Assembly (NCBI GenBank): GCA_947500845.1
Contig: CANMTP010000003.1
Location: 306,813 to 370,812, forward strand
Length of the DNA stretch: 64,000 bases
Direction: 5' to 3'
Source of the DNA: an uncultured Aquimarina sp.
Lineage (GTDB): Bacteria > Bacteroidota > Bacteroidia > Flavobacteriales > Flavobacteriaceae
Shown here: piece by piece, positions 17,334 to 25,139 of the stretch
Numbering within the stretch: position 1 is the first letter of the stretch
Layout of the letters: every line of letters starts with the position of its first letter
Notes under the pieces: model-generated
The model's database searches: none
What the model was told of the DNA's origin: nothing
Seen by the model: only the letters and a program-made list of their open reading frames with translations
Position numbers and translations under genes: made by a program

Positions 17334-18845
17334 ATGACAAAGAACGTTAGGGTACGATTTGCACCCAGTCCTACTGGGCCCTTACATATAGGAGGTGTAC
17401 GAACAGCACTATTTAATTATCTTTTTGCCAAAAAACACAACGGTGTATTTGTTCTTAGAATAGAAGATACCGATCAAAATCGTTATGTTGAAGGAGCAGA
17501 AGAATACATAAAAGATGCTCTTGACTGGTGTACTATTCCTTTTGATGAAGGACCTGATAAAGATGGAGGCTTTGGGCCTTATCGACAAAGTCAGCGTAAA
17601 CATTTGTATAAACAATATGCAGATCAACTTATACATAGCGGACATGCATACTATGCTTTTGATACGACCACGGATCTTGAAAAACACAGAAAAGAGCATG
17701 AGACCAGCGGAAAAACGTTTATTTACAATTGGCACAATAGAGAAAAGTTGAGTAACTCGTTGTCATTGTCTTCTAAAGAAGTTAGTTCTAAAATAAACTC
17801 AGGAGAACCCTATGTGATTAGGTTTAAAGCTCCTAAAGATGAAACCTTACATTTTTTTGATGAGATTCGGGGTGATATACAAATTGATACCAATACTCTT
17901 GATGATAAAATATTATTTAAAAGTGATGGTATGCCCACCTATCATCTGGCCAATGTTGTAGATGACCATTTAATGAAAATTACTCACGTAATTCGGGGCG
18001 AAGAATGGTTGCCTTCTCTAGCGCTACACATTCTTTTATATCGTTGCTTAGGTTGGGATTCTCCTAAATTTGCTCATTTGCCGCTTATTCTCAAACCTGT
18101 AGGAAAAGGAAAATTAAGTAAACGCGATGGTGAAAAAATGGGATTTCCAGTATTTCCATTACAATGGAAAGATCCTAAAACCAATGAAATTTCATCGGGA
18201 TATAGAGAAGATGGTTATCTACCAGAGGCAGTTATTAATATGCTTGCTTTTCTTGGTTGGAATCCAGGTACAGAACAAGAATTGTTTTTGTTAGAAGAGC
18301 TTATCAAAGAATTCGATCTTAAGCGCGTTAACAAAGCCGGTGCTAAATTTGATCCCGAAAAAACAAAATGGTTTCAGCAACAACATTTGCAAAGAACAGA
18401 TTCCAGTTTTTTGGCAAAACAATTCACGGCTATCCTTTCTGAAAAAAACATATCTACTCAAGCTAATATTGAAACTATTATAGATGCCATAAAAGAAAGA
18501 GCTGTTTTTATTAAAGATTTATGGGATCTTAGTCATTTCTTCTTTATTGCTCCGAATGTATATGATCAAAAGGCTGTTAAAAAAGCCTGGAAGGAAGATA
18601 CGCCAATGCTAATGCATGAGTTAATCAGAATACTTAACGATGTTACCATTTTTTCAGAAGAGAATGTTTCTAACGCTGTCAAAGGCTGGATAACTGGTAA
18701 AGAAATTGGTTTTGGTAAAATAATGATGCCTTTACGAATAGCTCTAGTGGGATCTCTACAAGGACCCGATTTATTCTTAATTGCCTCATTAATTGGAAAA
18801 AAGGAAACCATACAAAGAATAGAAAACGTTATAGAAAAGCTATAA
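17334..18845 (+). CDS. gltX: Glutamate--tRNA ligase
   Basis: The protein has 503 residues, normal for bacterial GluRS. The class I HIGH motif appears as APSPTGPLHIGGVRTALFNY (residues about 10-29). The KMSKS motif appears as KLSKRDGE (about 262-269). The C-terminal anticodon-binding helices end at the stop. It charges tRNA-Glu with glutamate in the cytoplasm. glnS is also present in the window, so Gln-tRNA need not be made by the amidotransferase route. A good promoter precedes it; I see no clear terminator directly after it. Confidence 0.97.
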   Translation: MTKNVRVRFAPSPTGPLHIGGVRTALFNYLFAKKHNGVFVLRIEDTDQNRYVEGAEEYIKDALDWCTIPFDEGPDKDGGFGPYRQSQRKHLYKQYADQLIHSGHAYYAFDTTTDLEKHRKEHETSGKTFIYNWHNREKLSNSLSLSSKEVSSKINSGEPYVIRFKAPKDETLHFFDEIRGDIQIDTNTLDDKILFKSDGMPTYHLANVVDDHLMKITHVIRGEEWLPSLALHILLYRCLGWDSPKFAHLPLILKPVGKGKLSKRDGEKMGFPVFPLQWKDPKTNEISSGYREDGYLPEAVINMLAFLGWNPGTEQELFLLEELIKEFDLKRVNKAGAKFDPEKTKWFQQQHLQRTDSSFLAKQFTAILSEKNISTQANIETIIDAIKERAVFIKDLWDLSHFFFIAPNVYDQKAVKKAWKEDTPMLMHELIRILNDVTIFSEENVSNAVKGWITGKEIGFGKIMMPLRIALVGSLQGPDLFLIASLIGKKETIQRIENVIEKL

Positions 18846-18921
18846 TTAAATAAAAAACTGAAAGGAACTGTCGTTTTGATTCTGTTATGACTATCTATTT
18901 TAAAAAAGTGTAACATTTTCA

Positions 18922-19100
18922 ATATACCACATACTTATACTATACGAAGCTTTAAACTTTTGGATAACAGAAAAACTAAGAAAAGAGGTTAAAGACATCC
19001 TGTACAATATCAAAAATATGGCTGGGAAGTTCTTTCTATCCCTTTTGGTACATCAGGCAGTTCGGGAATGTCAACTGCTATGATAACAATTCGTAAATAA
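18922..19100 (+). pseudogene. Decayed gene remnant, unrecognised
   Basis: Two coding-like stretches follow each other in different frames. The first (from about 18922, containing YEALNFWITEKLRKEVKDIL) is open at its 5' end without an ATG. The second (18993-19100) ends KYGWEVLSIPFGTSGSSGM, then TAMITIRK and a stop. The amino acid composition looks coding in both, and a frameshift around 19000 would join them. I read this as the 3' end of a degraded gene between gltX and the slipin gene, but do not recognise the family. Confidence 0.35.
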
Positions 19101-19168
19101 GCCTTATTTTTCAGGTTTTTTCAGTACATTCCATTCTATTTAAACACTAACTTTTAAACAAAAAAATA

Positions 19169-20119
19169 ATGGGTCTATATTTAATTCCGGTGTTCATTTT
19201 TGGCTTTATAATTCTAGTATCAGGAATATTCACGGTAAAACAACAAACGGCAGCCATTGTAGAACGCTTTGGTAAGTTTCTAAGCATAAGAAATTCTGGA
19301 TTGCATTTTAAAATTCCTGTATTCGATCGAATAGCGGGACGTATCAATTTAAAAATTCAACAACTAGATGTTTTGGTAGAAACCAAAACAAAAGATGATG
19401 TATTTGTGCGTCTTAAAATATCAGTTCAATTTCAGGTTATTAAAGAGAAAGTGTATGATGCTTTCTATAAATTAGAAAATCCGCATGATCAAATCACCTC
19501 TTATGTATTTGATGTAGTTCGTGCAGAAGTTCCTAAAATGAAACTTGATGATGTTTTTGAACGCAAGGACGATATTGCCATTGCAGTAAAACAAGAGCTT
19601 AACGAAGCTATGGTGAATTATGGATACGATATCATAAAAACATTAGTTACCGACATAGATCCTGATATGCAGGTAAAAGAAGCAATGAACCGTATTAATG
19701 CTGCAGAACGCGAAAAAGTAGCTGCAGAATACGAAGCAGAAGCAGAGCGTATTAAAATTGTTGCAAAAGCTCGAGCCGAAGCAGAAAGCAAAAGATTACA
19801 AGGTCAAGGTATCGCTGATCAACGTAGAGAAATAGCTAGAGGCCTTGAAGAAAGTGTAGACGTCCTAAATAATGTAGGTATCAATTCTCAAGAAGCTTCT
19901 GCTCTAATTGTTGTTACTCAACATTATGACACCCTTCAATCTATAGGGGAAGAAACAAATACAAATTTAATTTTGTTGCCCAATTCGCCACAAACAGGAA
20001 GCGATATGTTAAATAACATGATTGCTTCATTCACAGCTTCAAATCTAATTGGTGAAGAAATGAAAAAACAAAATACCAAAAAAGGTATCAGTGGAAAAAA
20101 ACCCGATACTAATAAATAA
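19169..20119 (+). CDS. SPFH/Band-7 domain protein (slipin/stomatin-like)
   Basis: The 316-residue protein has one N-terminal membrane segment (residues 3-22) followed by the Band-7 pattern TVKQQTAAIVERFGKFLSIRNSGLHFKIP. A helical, Ala/Glu-rich flotillin-like region follows (about 165-220, NRINAAEREKVAAEYEAEAERIKIVAKARAEAE), with a Thr/Lys-rich tail. The family forms large oligomers on membranes and is often linked to FtsH-type proteases or membrane microdomains. No partner protease is adjacent. A terminator hairpin follows. Confidence 0.92.
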   Translation: MGLYLIPVFIFGFIILVSGIFTVKQQTAAIVERFGKFLSIRNSGLHFKIPVFDRIAGRINLKIQQLDVLVETKTKDDVFVRLKISVQFQVIKEKVYDAFYKLENPHDQITSYVFDVVRAEVPKMKLDDVFERKDDIAIAVKQELNEAMVNYGYDIIKTLVTDIDPDMQVKEAMNRINAAEREKVAAEYEAEAERIKIVAKARAEAESKRLQGQGIADQRREIARGLEESVDVLNNVGINSQEASALIVVTQHYDTLQSIGEETNTNLILLPNSPQTGSDMLNNMIASFTASNLIGEEMKKQNTKKGISGKKPDTNK

Positions 20120-20143
20120 AATAATTCAAATTTGAAATTTTAT

Positions 20144-20177
20144 CCCGGTTACATTTTGTGATCGGGTTATTTTTTTA
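20144..20177 (+). terminator. Terminator after the slipin gene
   Basis: A 9-bp stem, with two G-T pairs, is formed by CCCGGTTAC (20144-20152) and GTGATCGGG (20158-20166). A T-rich run follows. Confidence 0.7.
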
Positions 20178-20370
20178 CTAAAATCTATTTAAAGCGTTCT
20201 AATTAATTTGCATCCCTAGATACAATAAAATTATAAGCTCAATGTTTATAAAGGCATTAAATCGCTTTATACAAAGCTATATTTAATAAGAAAAACTAAT
20301 AAATATCAATAAAACCATCAAAATATACTATGGTGTAAAAAAATCCTTATCTTTATAAAAATTTATCCCC

Positions 20371-20880
20371 ATGAAAAATTACTTAATTATCTTACTTTTT
20401 ATTTCGGGAAGCGTTTTTTCCCAAAATATCAAGACATTAAAAAAACAGGCGGCCAGGGATGCTAAAGCAACTTCACAAGCATCTATCGATAGAAATTTAA
20501 GCAGCATCTTAAAATATACTCATCCTAAAGTTTATAAAGCATACGGAGAAAAACAACTTATGGCTACTATGAATGATATTTTTAGAACCATGGATGCTCA
20601 AAAAATAAAGATCGTTAGCTCTGAAATTGATGAAGTGACCGATGTTAGAAAAGAAAACCGGGAGTATCGTTGCCTAGTTAAAACCACAACAGAGATGGAC
20701 TTTAGCGGACGATCGGTAATTCTAAAAAGCTCATTATTTGGTTTTTACAACGATAAAAAAGAGCAATGGTATTTTGTAGAATCAAACAAATTACTAGATG
20801 ATCCGGAAACAAAAAAATTGTTTCCACGGTTTAGAACAGATATAGAGATTCCTTTAGACGAGCATATTGCCGATAACTAG
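20371..20880 (+). CDS. Small secreted protein of unknown function
   Basis: The 169-residue protein has a signal peptide (MKNYLIILLFISGSVFSQ). The mature part has an alpha+beta pattern: helices at about 20-60 (TLKKQAARDAKATSQASIDRN region), then strands in TKTTEMDFSGRSVILKSSLFGFYND and QWYFVESNKLL. The layout is compatible with a small NTF2-like or lipocalin-like ligand-binding fold, but this is inference. No catalytic motif is visible. It stands alone, with a terminator hairpin shared with the convergent glnS gene. Confidence 0.75.
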   Translation: MKNYLIILLFISGSVFSQNIKTLKKQAARDAKATSQASIDRNLSSILKYTHPKVYKAYGEKQLMATMNDIFRTMDAQKIKIVSSEIDEVTDVRKENREYRCLVKTTTEMDFSGRSVILKSSLFGFYNDKKEQWYFVESNKLLDDPETKKLFPRFRTDIEIPLDEHIADN

Positions 20881-20894
20881 AAAAGAAAGAATAA

Positions 20895-20930
20895 AAATCC
20901 CGAAATAACAACTCATGTTCTTCGGGATTT
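20895..20930. terminator. Bidirectional terminator between the secreted protein gene and glnS
   Basis: A perfect 10-bp stem is formed by AAATCCCGAA (20895-20904) and TTCGGGATTT (20921-20930), with a 16-base loop. A/T runs flank it on both sides, so it could serve both convergent genes. Confidence 0.75.
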
Positions 20931-20934
20931 ATTA

Positions 20935-22977
20935 TTATAATGAATATTTTGAAGCTAGTTCCCTAGCTTCGTTTTGTAATAATTCATTCCTATCCTCTAT
21001 TGCTTTATTGATAAAATCTTTAGCCAGCCCATTAGGTTGTATTCCCTCATTATTAAGGACTACACCTAAAGAAATCATAGTAGCAATACGAGTTCCGGCC
21101 TTCTTTACAGCAGTTTCGAATAGAGGTTCCAGCTCCTCAATAGATACATTTTTTGCGGCTTCCTTTATCTTATTTTTAAGTATTTCTCTTTTATCATCAG
21201 GTAAATTAGTATACTTTTTCCCTGCTCTTTTAATTTCTTCTATTGCAGGTATCTCTTTTTGAGTATTTTGTGGTGTTTTTACAGTGTTTTGTTTTTCCGA
21301 AGTTGGTTTCACCTTGGCCCAAGTATCACGTAAACCCACTGTTTTATTAAATACCAATGCCTCAGGTTTACTATCTGGATCCACATTGAAATATCCCAGT
21401 CTTTGAAACTGAAACTGATCTAACGGTTTCACTTCATTTAAGCTTGGCTCTACATATCCTGTAATTACCTTTAAAGAATCAGGGTTCAAAAACTCCATAA
21501 AATCTCTGTCCTTATGACCATCTGGCGCTTCATCATTAAATAATCGATCGTATATTCTTACTTCTGCAGGAATAGCATGGGCTACCGAAACCCAATGCAA
21601 CGTACCCTTTACGTTACGCTTAGATTCATCAGTACCACTACCCGACTTACTCTTTGGATCATATGTACAATGAATCTCTGTTATATCTCCTTCAGCATCT
21701 TTTACAACACGTTCTCCTTTGATAATATATGCATTTTTAAGGCGCACTTCCTTTCCTAAGGTGAGTCTAAAGAATTTTCGCCCAGCTTCTTCCTTAAAAT
21801 CCTCTTTTTCGATGTACAATTCCCTTGAAAAAGGCATCATTCTTGAACCAGCAGTTTCATCCTCTGGATTATTTTCTGCTTCTAGCCACTCTTCTTTTCC
21901 TTCAGAATAATTCGTGATTATAAGTTTAACAGGGTCTAAAACAGCCATCACTCTTGGCGCTATTTTATTAAGATCTTCTCGTACACAAAACTCCAGTAAT
22001 GATACATCAATTACATTTTCTCGTTTTGCCACTCCTACCGTCTCTACAAACTTTCTTATAGATGCGGGTGTATATCCTCTTCTTCTTAATGCCGAAATTG
22101 TGGGCATTCTTGGATCATCCCAACCTGATACAATTCCTTCTTCGACCAATCTGAGTAATTTACGTTTACTCATGATAGTATAGCTTAGATTAAGACGTGC
22201 GAATTCTCGCTGCTTCGGACGAATATCATTGCTATAAACCTGATCTAAAAACCAATCATAAAGCTTTCTATGAGGCTTAAACTCCAGAGAACACAATGAG
22301 TGAGAAATATTTTCTATATAATCACTCTCACCATGAGTCCAATCATACATGGGATAAATACACCATTCATCCCCGGTTCTATGATGTGATTTTTTAAGGA
22401 TTCTATACATTAAGGGATCCCGCATCAACATATTGGGATCTGCCATATCTATTTTCGCTCGTACCACATGTTCTCCTTCATCAAACTCACACTGCTTCAT
22501 TCTCCTAAAAAGATCCAGGTTTTCGTCAACAGAGCGGTCCCTATAAGGACTATTAATACCAGGTTCTGTAGTCGTTCCCTTTTGTTCTGCAATGGCTTCT
22601 GCAGATTGAGAATCTACATAAGCTTTCCCTTCTTTTATCAATTGAACGGTCCAATCATATAATTGTTGAAAGTAATCTGAAGAATAGCACTCCTGGTCCC
22701 ACTTATATCCTAACCAGGCAATATCCTCTTTGATAGCATCTACATACTCTTGTTCTTCTTTTGCTGGATTTGTATCATCAAAGCGTAAATTAACCGGCGC
22801 ATTGTACTTTAGACCCAGACCAAAACTAATGCCAATAGCCTTGGTATGGCCAATGTGTAAATACCCATTAGGTTCTGGTGGAAAACGAAAACGTAAATCA
22901 TCTCGATTCATTCCATTTTTAAGGTCTTCTTCTATAATGTGCTCTATAAAATTGAGCGATTTTTTATCCTCTGTCAT
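20935..22977 (-). CDS. glnS: Glutamine--tRNA ligase with a C-terminal extension
   Basis: The protein has 680 residues. The HIGH motif is RFPPEPNGYLHIGHTKAI (residues about 28-45), and the KMSKS-type motif is TIMSKRKLLRLV (about 265-276). The catalytic core and beta-barrel anticodon-binding region end near residue 560. The last ~110 residues (from EIKRAGKKYTNLPDDKRE) form a helical extra domain resembling YqeY-like tRNA-binding tails seen on some GlnRS. E. coli GlnRS is about 554 residues. It charges tRNA-Gln. It is divergent from folB, with a promoter upstream and a shared terminator downstream. Confidence 0.95.
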   Translation of the reverse strand: MTEDKKSLNFIEHIIEEDLKNGMNRDDLRFRFPPEPNGYLHIGHTKAIGISFGLGLKYNAPVNLRFDDTNPAKEEQEYVDAIKEDIAWLGYKWDQECYSSDYFQQLYDWTVQLIKEGKAYVDSQSAEAIAEQKGTTTEPGINSPYRDRSVDENLDLFRRMKQCEFDEGEHVVRAKIDMADPNMLMRDPLMYRILKKSHHRTGDEWCIYPMYDWTHGESDYIENISHSLCSLEFKPHRKLYDWFLDQVYSNDIRPKQREFARLNLSYTIMSKRKLLRLVEEGIVSGWDDPRMPTISALRRRGYTPASIRKFVETVGVAKRENVIDVSLLEFCVREDLNKIAPRVMAVLDPVKLIITNYSEGKEEWLEAENNPEDETAGSRMMPFSRELYIEKEDFKEEAGRKFFRLTLGKEVRLKNAYIIKGERVVKDAEGDITEIHCTYDPKSKSGSGTDESKRNVKGTLHWVSVAHAIPAEVRIYDRLFNDEAPDGHKDRDFMEFLNPDSLKVITGYVEPSLNEVKPLDQFQFQRLGYFNVDPDSKPEALVFNKTVGLRDTWAKVKPTSEKQNTVKTPQNTQKEIPAIEEIKRAGKKYTNLPDDKREILKNKIKEAAKNVSIEELEPLFETAVKKAGTRIATMISLGVVLNNEGIQPNGLAKDFINKAIEDRNELLQNEARELASKYSL

Positions 22978-22995
22978 TATGTATAAAATCTAATA

Positions 22996-23024
22996 CAAAA
23001 CTACTAAAAATCTAATCTTGCAAA
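22996..23024 (-). promoter_or_regulatory. Promoter of glnS
   Basis: On the minus strand, a -33 TTTG (23021-23024) and a -7 TAGTTTTG (22996-23003) are 17 bases apart. The glnS ATG is 18 bases downstream of the -7 element. Confidence 0.6.
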
Positions 23025-23096
23025 GTAATATAACCTTCTTTTTGTTTCTATTAAAAAAAGGGTTGTTTTCCCGTACATAGATAAAAATAAACTGTT

Positions 23097-23104
23097 TACC
23101 TTTG
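23097..23104 (+). promoter_or_regulatory. -7 element upstream of folB
   Basis: TACCTTTG matches TAnnTTTG and lies only 12 bases before the GTG start of folB, implying a very short leader. Confidence 0.45.
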
Positions 23105-23116
23105 TCAAAAAATTAG

Positions 23117-23473
23117 GTGGGATTAATAAGATTAAAGAATATTAAGATTTATGCCTATCACGGGTGCCTTGTTGAAGAAAAAAAAATAGGTTCTGATTAT
23201 AGGGTAGATTTAAAGGTAAAAGCAGATCTAACACCCTCTGCAGCTACCGATCGTTTGGGAGACACAGTAGATTATGTTCATCTTAACCACATTGTTAAAG
23301 AAGAGATGGCAATTCGTTCTAAATTGTTAGAACATGCTGCAGAACGTATTTTAGTTCGTATATTAAACGAAATTCCCATGGTGCAAAAAGTAACAATAGA
23401 TGTTTCTAAAATTAACCCACCAATAGGAGGGAATGTTGAAATGGTAACGATTACCAGAAGTAAAAATCGTTAA
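23117..23473 (+). CDS. folB: Dihydroneopterin aldolase
   Basis: The 118-residue protein is of normal FolB length. The key residues are in IKIYAYHGCLVEEKKIG (residues about 9-25; Tyr and the glutamates of the active site region) and in the C-terminal AERILVRILNEIP and KINPPIGGNVEMVTITR. FolB converts dihydroneopterin to 6-hydroxymethyldihydropterin in folate synthesis. The start is GTG at 23117. An in-frame TAG lies 6 bases upstream, so no upstream start is possible. No other folate genes are near. tRNA-Cys follows on the same strand. Confidence 0.93.
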   Translation: MGLIRLKNIKIYAYHGCLVEEKKIGSDYRVDLKVKADLTPSAATDRLGDTVDYVHLNHIVKEEMAIRSKLLEHAAERILVRILNEIPMVQKVTIDVSKINPPIGGNVEMVTITRSKNR

Positions 23474-23569
23474 CTTTATACTATTAAATTGCTGGTAGTT
23501 GTGTTTTAATGTAAAATCATTTGAGAAGTATTCATAAATTTTTTTACATTTGCCAACCAACCAAAAATG

Positions 23570-23640
23570 GGTGTCGTGGCCGAGTGGCTAGGCAGTGGTC
23601 TGCAACACCATCTACAGCGGTTCGAATCCGCTCGACACCT
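23570..23640 (+). tRNA. tRNA-Cys (anticodon GCA)
   Basis: A 71-base cloverleaf can be drawn. The acceptor stem pairs GGTGTCG with CGACACC. The D arm contains GCCGAGTGGCTAGGC. The anticodon loop CTGCAAC gives GCA (Cys). The T arm is AGCGG-TTCGAAT-CCGCT. The discriminator base is T, and CCA is not encoded. Confidence 0.95.
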
Positions 23641-23641
23641 C

Positions 23642-23677
23642 AAAAAAATCCTGTAACTTATTTACAGGATTTTTTTA
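23642..23677. terminator. Bidirectional terminator between tRNA-Cys and the LysE gene
   Basis: The stem pairs AAAAAATCCTGTAA with TTTACAGGATTTTTT around a short TTA-type loop. A and T runs on both sides allow use in either direction. On the minus strand it overlaps the stop of the LysE gene. Confidence 0.8.
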
Positions 23678-24370
23678 TTTAAAATTTCTTTCTGGTCTTA
23701 TTTTTTCAAATCTATCTTGAATCTTTTGTTCTACGGTATCAGGAACTATACCTTTTAATATCAAAAACACACCAAATACCACCATCATAATACTAATCAC
23801 CCTTTTAATAATGTATGTCCTTTTTGGAGTTAATTTTCTTTTTAGTCGCTTAGCCAACAACATCTTGAAGACATCTATAAAAAGATACGTGCCTAAGACT
23901 ACCGCAAAAAAATATGCTATTCTGTTCGTATCCATATCCAGTTGTGGACCTATAACGATGATAATACTCAACCAAAAGCCAAGGACTCCAATATTAATAA
24001 AATTGAGTAAAAATCCTTTTACAAAAAGTTTCAAATAGTTATGCTTATTGATAATTTCGACAGAGGTATCTCTGAGTCTATTATAATTTTTTCGCTCTTG
24101 AATAAAAGAAATTATCCCATACGTAGCCAATAAAACTCCTCCAAAAATGAATAATGCAGGATCATCTTTTATTTTTTCGAGAATCTTATTTGTACTAAAA
24201 TAAGCAATCAAAATAAATGCAATATCTGCCAAAATCACACCTAAATCTACTGCCAGAGCTGCTCTAAAACCTTTTATCGCCGCAGTTTCTAATAGTACAA
24301 AAAAAACAGGTCCTATTAGAAATGCTAATAAAAATCCTAAAGGTATAGCAGTCTGGGCATCTTGAAGCAT
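23675..24370 (-). CDS. LysE-family amino-acid exporter
   Basis: The 231-residue protein has about six hydrophobic segments. The N-terminal signature LGFLLAFLIGPVFFVLLETAAIKGFRAALAV is the LysE/RhtB pattern (the GP motif in transmembrane helix 1 and the conserved GxRAAL). The family exports amino acids or similar small molecules by proton antiport; the substrate is not predictable. The basic C-terminal tail (RFEKIRPERNFK) is cytoplasmic. It has its own promoter overlapping the 3' end of the next gene upstream. Confidence 0.85.
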   Translation of the reverse strand: MLQDAQTAIPLGFLLAFLIGPVFFVLLETAAIKGFRAALAVDLGVILADIAFILIAYFSTNKILEKIKDDPALFIFGGVLLATYGIISFIQERKNYNRLRDTSVEIINKHNYLKLFVKGFLLNFINIGVLGFWLSIIIVIGPQLDMDTNRIAYFFAVVLGTYLFIDVFKMLLAKRLKRKLTPKRTYIIKRVISIMMVVFGVFLILKGIVPDTVEQKIQDRFEKIRPERNFK

Positions 24371-24391
24371 AGAATATTTAAGTGTTTCTTA

Positions 24392-24422
24392 CAAAGTTAA
24401 AAAACTACTTAGTTAACTTCAA
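24392..24422 (-). promoter_or_regulatory. Promoter of the LysE-family gene
   Basis: On the minus strand, TTG (24420-24422) and TAACTTTG (24392-24399) are 20 bases apart. The element overlaps the end of the DUF2807 gene, and the start codon is 21 bases downstream. Confidence 0.65.
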
Positions 24423-25083
24423 TAATTTTTCCGCCTAAAAGTTTTTGAGTATCCATTTCTCTTGGATTACCAAAAATTCTTATGGTTCCACCTGCATTAG
24501 TATTCGCTTTAACATAATTTTTGGCATTCACTTCAGCGGTACCACCCGCACTAAGTGAAACCTTAGTATCATCTGTTTGAAGATCTTTAGCATAATACTG
24601 TCCGCCAGAATTAATGATAACTTCCTGTTCTTTTACCTCACCAAAAAGTTCTACTTCTCCTCCAGTGACCACCTTACTATATAAATAATTTGCATTAATC
24701 TTGGCCACAATAGTTGCTCCTTCCTGAGCTCTTATATCCAGAGATGTCGCTTTGAGAAGATTTTTTACTTTTACTTTAGCGCCTTCATTGGCGTCAAGTT
24801 TTTTAATTTCAGTGTAATATACTACCACTTTAGTATTATCACCATCCCAAAGGTTATCTAAAGACATTCTAACTTTTAAAAGGTTGTTATTTTGAACAAT
24901 CTCAACTTCTCTTCTTTTATTGCCAGTGATTTCTACTTTGTTCTCGTTTCCCTGAACTAAAATCACATGAATTTTATCAAATACTTTTAATTCATTAAAA
25001 TCACCTACATTCTTTGTAATTTTATCCTGCCCTTGCACGGTAGTTACAATTGCAACTACCAAAAGAAATACTAGCTTTTGCAT
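24409..25083 (-). CDS. DUF2807 (head-GIN) secreted protein
   Basis: The 224-residue protein has a signal peptide (MQKLVFLLVVAIVTTVQGQ). It then shows the DUF2807 pattern: KNVGDFNELKVFDKIHVILVQGNENKVEITG (residues about 24-54) and repeated short beta strands with Gly-Gly turns (SAGGTAEVNAKNYVKANTNAGG). This looks like a right-handed beta-helix of the putative autotransporter adhesin/head-GIN family. The function is not known. It is probably exported to the periplasm or surface. It is separated from rnr by a 56-base gap. Confidence 0.87.
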   Translation of the reverse strand: MQKLVFLLVVAIVTTVQGQDKITKNVGDFNELKVFDKIHVILVQGNENKVEITGNKRREVEIVQNNNLLKVRMSLDNLWDGDNTKVVVYYTEIKKLDANEGAKVKVKNLLKATSLDIRAQEGATIVAKINANYLYSKVVTGGEVELFGEVKEQEVIINSGGQYYAKDLQTDDTKVSLSAGGTAEVNAKNYVKANTNAGGTIRIFGNPREMDTQKLLGGKIIEVN

Positions 25084-25139
25084 CTTGTTTTAGTTTTAAA
25101 ATTAGACTTAAGACTTTTGTGTTTTATTTTAAATATTAA

